A stretch of DNA of 64,000 nt. Origin: Chryseobacterium oranimense (GTDB taxonomy: Bacteria > Bacteroidota > Bacteroidia > Flavobacteriales > Weeksellaceae). Position numbers and translations under genes: made by a program. Of the stretch, positions 60,189 to 64,000 are shown in pieces (the stretch's first letter is position 1; each line of letters opens with the position of its first letter). The notes beneath the pieces are model-generated. The model was given only the letters and a program-made list of their open reading frames with translations, searched no databases and was not told where the DNA came from. The stretch covers positions 3,658,001-3,722,000 of the forward strand of contig NZ_CP104203.1 of assembly GCF_025244725.1 (NCBI RefSeq), in the 5' to 3' direction.

Positions 60189-61457
60189 ATGTTACAAGTC
60201 AATTTTTTGCGCGACAATAAAGAACGCGTTTTAGAAGGTCTTCAAAAAAGACAATTCAAGAATCTTGGGTTGGTAGACGATGCTATTGCTACTGACGATG
60301 AAAGAAAAAGAATCCAGTTTGAATTAGATTCCCAGCTTTCCGAGATCAACAAAATTTCCAAAGAAATCGGACTTTTGATGAAAGAAGGAAAGAAAGAAGA
60401 GGCGGAGTCTGCAAAATCTAAAACAGCACAATTTAAAGAATCGAGTAAAGAATTACAGTCCCAGTTGGATGTAACGGAGAAGGCTTTGCTGGATATTTTA
60501 TACCAGATTCCAAACATTCCGTATGAAGCGGTAAAAAGCGGAGCTTCTGCGGAAGATAATGAAAATATTTACCAGTCTCATGATGTGGAAGGCCTTGGAG
60601 AAGGAGCTATTCCTCACTGGGAACTGGCCAAAAAATACAACCTGATCGATTTTGAACTTGGGGTAAAGATCGCAGGAGCCGGTTTCCCTGTTTATTTAGG
60701 AAAAGGAGCAAGGCTTCAGAGAGCTTTGGTTCAGTATTTCCTGGATAAAAATGTTGAAAAAGGGTATATGGAGGTGAATCCTCCTCACGTGGTCAATGAG
60801 GCCTCAGGATACGGAACAGGACAGCTTCCTGACAAAGAAGGGCAGATGTACCACATTGGTTTGGATGATCTTTATCTGATTCCAACGGCAGAAGTTCCTG
60901 TAACGAACCTTTACCGTGATGTTTTGCTTGAAGAAAAAGATCTTCCGATCAAAAATACAGCTTTCTCTCAGTGCTACAGAAGAGAAGCCGGAAGTTACGG
61001 AGCTCACGTAAGAGGGCTGAACCGTCTTCACCAGTTCGAAAAAGTAGAGATTGTAAGACTTGAAAAGCCTGAAAACTCTTATGCTGCTTTGGAAGAAATG
61101 GTTGAGCATATCAAAGAAATCCTTACTGACCTTGAGCTTCCGTTCAGAGTGTTAAGACTTTGTGGTGGTGATATGGGATTCACATCAGCAATGACGTACG
61201 ATTTTGAGGTATGGAGTGCAGCCCAGGAAATGTGGCTGGAAGTAAGCTCTGTATCTAATTTTGAAACTTTCCAGGCGAACCGTCTGAAATGCCGTTTCAA
61301 AACAGAAGGAAAATCTCAGTTGGTTCATACGCTGAACGGTTCTGCGATGGCCCTTCCAAGAATTATGGCTGCATTGCTTGAAAACAACCAGACTGCTGAG
61401 GGAATCAGAATTCCTAAGAAAATTGCAGAATATGCGAGATTCGATCTGATTAACTAA
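60189..61457 (+). CDS. serS: Seryl-tRNA synthetase
   Basis: A 422-residue class II synthetase that charges tRNA-Ser. The N-terminal ~110 residues form the long coiled-coil arm that grips the tRNA (LDSQLSEINKISKEIGLLM). Catalytic motifs include motif 2 (FSQCYRREAGSYG with VRGLNRLHQFEKVE) and motif 3 (HTLNGSAMALPRIMAALLENNQ). The length is normal. Confidence 0.97.
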   Translation: MLQVNFLRDNKERVLEGLQKRQFKNLGLVDDAIATDDERKRIQFELDSQLSEINKISKEIGLLMKEGKKEEAESAKSKTAQFKESSKELQSQLDVTEKALLDILYQIPNIPYEAVKSGASAEDNENIYQSHDVEGLGEGAIPHWELAKKYNLIDFELGVKIAGAGFPVYLGKGARLQRALVQYFLDKNVEKGYMEVNPPHVVNEASGYGTGQLPDKEGQMYHIGLDDLYLIPTAEVPVTNLYRDVLLEEKDLPIKNTAFSQCYRREAGSYGAHVRGLNRLHQFEKVEIVRLEKPENSYAALEEMVEHIKEILTDLELPFRVLRLCGGDMGFTSAMTYDFEVWSAAQEMWLEVSSVSNFETFQANRLKCRFKTEGKSQLVHTLNGSAMALPRIMAALLENNQTAEGIRIPKKIAEYARFDLIN

Positions 61458-61478
61458 ATAGATAACACTATCAAATAA

Positions 61479-61514
61479 AGAATCCCCTTTCAATTTTGGA
61501 AGGGGATTTTTTTA
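61479..61514. terminator. Terminator after serS, possibly bidirectional
   Basis: AATCCCCTTTC (61481-61491) pairs with GGAAGGGGATT (61498-61508), followed by T residues. On the minus strand the T run is short, so use by the convergent gene is less certain. Confidence 0.88.
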
Positions 61515-61531
61515 TCTTTAAAGTATTGTAA

Positions 61532-62308
61532 TTATTCCGTTGTAATAACTACTTTCTTATCCTTATTGACAAGGTTTTTGCCATCTACAAGGTCATTGGA
61601 TCTTACAACAATTTCAACCGTTTTATTATCGATCTGTTTTACGAAATCGTGCTTACCTTCAATACTTTTGATGGGTTTCTGAAATTTGAGCCTGTTGGAA
61701 AATGTAAGATTGAACATTCTCAGCATTCCAGCCATTCCGGAGGCCATCTGTTTGCCATAGGCCTCAATAGAATCACTTTTGGTTTTAGGAACTGTTTTTT
61801 CTTCCGTTTCCTTTTCTTCCAGCATTTTAAGAATACCATCGGAATTAAACTTATCAGTATTAATCGTCAGTGAATTGCCATCCCAGACGGCAACATCCTG
61901 CAAAGGGATTTTTTTCAGACGTTTGTCGCTGGCCAGAAGCTGGGTAATTTCTGCGGGCATAAGTTTATCATATTTCAGAGAAAGCCCGACGATCTCGTTC
62001 TTATCTTTATCCACTTTCATGTAGACTTTTTTCAGCACCTTCACCGAATCCTCATTAAGAGTTATTTTTCCGTGCTTCTGAACGTTATAAAGGCTTGTCC
62101 AGTCAGTAGGCAGTTTATCAAGGTCGCTCAGTTTCTTCGGATCAGAACCCATCATGCTCATCATTCCCATTACACTTTTATCCATCAGGATATTCGACTG
62201 CATGCTGGTTGCAGAATCTTTGTAATAGGTAGTTTCTGTATTGATAGAGCAGGACTGGAGAACTATCACAAGAATGGCAGCCCATAAAAAATTTATCTGT
62301 TTAATCAT
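61532..62308 (-). CDS. Lipoprotein of unknown function, paralogue 2
   Basis: A 258-residue lipoprotein (lipobox VIVLQSC, Cys20). It has an IGLSLKYDKL-like strand pattern and ends in DKKVVITTE. It is a paralogue of the next gene upstream: both have a QSCxINxE start, a DKLPTxWTS segment, a SIEGKHDFVKQ/SITGKHDWVKQ motif and a similar tail. Met-rich stretch near residue 48 (GMMSMMGS) is its own. No known family is recognised. Confidence 0.8.
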   Translation of the reverse strand: MIKQINFLWAAILVIVLQSCSINTETTYYKDSATSMQSNILMDKSVMGMMSMMGSDPKKLSDLDKLPTDWTSLYNVQKHGKITLNEDSVKVLKKVYMKVDKDKNEIVGLSLKYDKLMPAEITQLLASDKRLKKIPLQDVAVWDGNSLTINTDKFNSDGILKMLEEKETEEKTVPKTKSDSIEAYGKQMASGMAGMLRMFNLTFSNRLKFQKPIKSIEGKHDFVKQIDNKTVEIVVRSNDLVDGKNLVNKDKKVVITTE

Positions 62309-62357
62309 TACTGAAATTTTTAGTGTTATCTTATGTATTACAAAACAGATACCAACC

Positions 62358-62391
62358 AAAAAACGGACTGAATTTCAGCCCGTTTTTTTAT
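62358..62391 (-). terminator. Terminator between the paralogous lipoprotein genes
   Basis: A hairpin with ACGG/CCGT outer and CTGA/TCAG inner pairs (about 62363-62383) with A- and T-rich flanks; it overlaps the stop of the upstream gene. Confidence 0.7.
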
Positions 62392-63128
62392 TCTGTAACG
62401 ATAATAATTTTTTTATCGGCATTCCTGAATTTTGCCTCCTTATCATACATTGCCTTGATATCGTAATCAATTTTAACTGTATAATTATCGGTTTGTTTTA
62501 CCCAATCGTGTTTTCCGGTTATGGATTTTATTTTGTTTTCAAATTTCAGGGTTGTTTCTATACTTTTAAAGAACATGGTAACCATTCCTTCCACTTTTTC
62601 AGCCTCATCTTTGGAAGCTTTGCTTTTAAGGGTTTCTTCAATGTTTTTAAGATTGAAATTCTCTGTACTGATCGTTAAGGTTTGTCCGTCCCAGTTATTG
62701 AAAATATTCTGATCCAATGGAAGCTTTTCCTTCTTGTTATAGCTTTTAAGCATCTGATAGTCTGCTTGGGTAAAGTGATCCATTTTTAAGGAAAGGCCGG
62801 CCGGTTCATTATTTTCTTTGTTCATTTTCATGAAGATCTTTTTCATGAGCCTGATTGAATCGGGATCTGTTGTCTGCGGTTTGCCACTCTGCTTCTGAAC
62901 ATCCATAAAACTTGTCCAAACCGTTGGTAACTTGTCCATTTCTCCGAATTCTTTCTGCTGTTTCAGAGAGTCGGGAGTCATAGCTTTCATTTCGGAAATA
63001 AACTGTCTCATATCGATGTCTGTGACAGAAGTTGATGCGGCATCTTTGTGGTAGACAATTTCAGAGTTAATGGTACACGATTGCAGAACAAAAAGTCCTG
63101 CAATGAATAATAGAAAGGTATTTTTCAT
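62388..63128 (-). CDS. Lipoprotein of unknown function, paralogue 1
   Basis: A 246-residue lipoprotein (lipobox LFVLQSC, Cys18), paralogous to the following gene. Shared pieces: DKLPTVWTSFMDVQK, AGLSLKMDHF and ITGKHDWVKQTDNYTVKI; the tail is DKKIIIVTE. The pair probably arose by tandem duplication. The gene starts 16 bases after the TauE/SafE-type gene and may be cotranscribed with it. Confidence 0.8.
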   Translation of the reverse strand: MKNTFLLFIAGLFVLQSCTINSEIVYHKDAASTSVTDIDMRQFISEMKAMTPDSLKQQKEFGEMDKLPTVWTSFMDVQKQSGKPQTTDPDSIRLMKKIFMKMNKENNEPAGLSLKMDHFTQADYQMLKSYNKKEKLPLDQNIFNNWDGQTLTISTENFNLKNIEETLKSKASKDEAEKVEGMVTMFFKSIETTLKFENKIKSITGKHDWVKQTDNYTVKIDYDIKAMYDKEAKFRNADKKIIIVTE

Positions 63129-63144
63129 GGAATTAGTTAACTGT

Positions 63145-63903
63145 TTAATGACAGTTGCTTGAACTGTGATCATGCCCTTCAATATGGCAATTGGCACCAT
63201 TATGATCTTTGGAGATCGTCATGGCTTCTGCTCTAGGTGAGATATAAGGAATTCCCAGTTCAAGGCCTCTCAAAATAAATAATCCTCCCAGAATAATCAT
63301 AATAACCGGAACTGCTTTTAAAATTCTGATTCTGAAAGCCTGATTCATGAGATTTCCGGCCAGAACTACCGCAAACATGAACGGAAGGGTTCCAAGACCA
63401 AATAAGGCCATATATGAAGCTCCCTGCCATATTCCTCCGGCTGCCAGGCTGGCTGTAAGTGCCATGTAAACCATTCCGCAAGGAAGAAAGCCATTAAGAA
63501 GCCCGGTTGTAAATCTTGATCGGTAATCTGCTTTCTGAAGTAATCTCCCTAAATTTGATTTTACTGAAAACAGAAATTTCGAAAGAAAAGGAATTTTGGA
63601 AGCGAAATCTTTTCCGCCAAACGAAAACAAAGCCATGATAATCAGGAGGATTCCCGCAATGATCGTAAGGTACTGCTGAAAGCCTGCCATCTCAAAGCCT
63701 TCTCCTACGATCCCCAGAATAGCCCCCAACAGGGAATAGGTAACTATCCTGCCGAATTGGTAAGTTAAATTCTGAAGATAAAAATTCGTAGCCTGTTTTT
63801 TAGTCAATCCCATCGATAAAGCAATAGGTCCGCACATTCCGATACAGTGAAAACCGGAAGCAAAGCCCAATGCAATAGCCGATAAAATAAGTCCTATTTC
63901 CAT
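63145..63903 (-). CDS. TauE/SafE-type membrane protein, probable cytochrome cbb3 assembly neighbour
   Basis: A 252-residue protein with about six transmembrane helices, the sequence GFHCIGMCGPIAL after the first helix and FLPCGMVYMAL in the middle; both have paired-looking Cys residues suited to copper or redox handling. The C-terminus is His-rich (CHIEGHDHSSSNCH), which suggests metal binding. In flavobacteria such genes commonly sit at the end of the cbb3 oxidase cluster. The start overlaps the end of a FixH-like gene by 10 bases. Confidence 0.83.
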   Translation of the reverse strand: MEIGLILSAIALGFASGFHCIGMCGPIALSMGLTKKQATNFYLQNLTYQFGRIVTYSLLGAILGIVGEGFEMAGFQQYLTIIAGILLIIMALFSFGGKDFASKIPFLSKFLFSVKSNLGRLLQKADYRSRFTTGLLNGFLPCGMVYMALTASLAAGGIWQGASYMALFGLGTLPFMFAVVLAGNLMNQAFRIRILKAVPVIMIILGGLFILRGLELGIPYISPRAEAMTISKDHNGANCHIEGHDHSSSNCH

Positions 63904-64000
63904 ATCACATCATAATCCATTCTGTAGTCTGTCTTGTCTTTTGTCCACATCAGTCTTAAAGTATAGTTCCCTACTTTTAATACCTGTCCCGGTACTGTAA
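63894..64000 (-). CDS. FixH-like protein, C-terminal end only
   Basis: The minus strand from the window edge is open and encodes a C-terminal segment (LKVGNYTLRLMWTKDKTDYR... VIWK) typical of FixH family proteins, which help assemble cytochrome cbb3 oxidase. The N-terminus lies outside the window. The stop at 63894-63896 overlaps the following gene's start, indicating one operon. Confidence 0.7.
   Translation of the reverse strand, partial: TVPGQVLKVGNYTLRLMWTKDKTDYRMDYDVIWK

Noticed and set aside
1-64000. CRISPR arrays, tRNA genes, insertion sequences or prophage
   Set aside because: No regularly spaced repeats, cloverleaf-like intergenic sequence, transposase or phage structural gene was recognised in the gaps.

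Overview
The window looks like a chromosomal segment of a Bacteroidota bacterium, most likely a Chryseobacterium-like member of the Weeksellaceae. The signs are secreted proteases and an amylase with C-terminal type IX secretion (T9SS) sorting domains, a TonB-dependent receptor, many short lipoproteins, almost no Shine-Dalgarno sequences, and repeated copies of the Bacteroidota -7 promoter element TAnnTTTG. No rRNA, tRNA, CRISPR array, prophage or insertion sequence was found. The gene layout reads as ordinary chromosome with a few accessory islands.

Region 1 (1-12 kb): a secreted GH13 amylase cut by the window edge; a SAM-I riboswitch in front of a TonB receptor and an APC permease (probable methionine or sulfur-compound uptake); prfA; two paralogous small exported proteins; a prolyl oligopeptidase; and a surface-type protein. 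A TPR/AraC-type regulator follows, interrupted by one in-frame TAA. Region 2 (13-22.4 kb): two tandem metzincin proteases exported by T9SS, methylmalonyl-CoA mutase and a possible stress protein. Region 3 (22.4-26.1 kb): the most unusual part. A promoter, a 25-codon leader ORF and a strong terminator (attenuator-like) precede an operon of RtcB RNA ligase, a nucleotidyltransferase-fold protein, the release-factor paralogue PrfH (interrupted by an in-frame TAA at codon 48) and a TPR protein. RtcB with PrfH is known as a repair pair for ribosomes cut in the decoding centre; the leader and the two extra genes make this locus worth study.

Region 4 (26-34 kb): a T9SS-exported M36 protease, a dipeptide epimerase, two small c-type cytochrome lipoproteins, the mutase chaperone GTPase MeaB, a DUF4251-like lipoprotein and an M48 peptidase. 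Region 5 (34-45 kb, minus strand): an MlaE/MlaF lipid transporter with an outer-membrane barrel, a sugar transferase, then pgi, a methyltransferase, folD and queE in close succession, followed by an ECF sigma factor with a membrane partner, a TraB/GumN protein and a DUF4349-like lipoprotein. Region 6 (45-64 kb): an acyl-CoA dehydrogenase, a GG-leader cysteine-rich peptide, Lon, a PpiD-like foldase, an MCE (MlaD-like) protein joined to two Fe-S oxidoreductase genes, an acetyltransferase and flippase pair, serS, two paralogous lipoproteins, and a TauE/SafE-type membrane protein with the end of a FixH-like protein, which suggests that cytochrome cbb3 assembly genes continue beyond the window.

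Functional links: methylmalonyl-CoA mutase and MeaB serve the same pathway about 9.4 kb apart; the MlaEF transporter and the MCE protein are probably parts of one phospholipid transport system encoded about 18 kb apart; PrfH and the canonical RF1 are both encoded here. All functions are read from sequence motifs and recalled family features; no database search was run.
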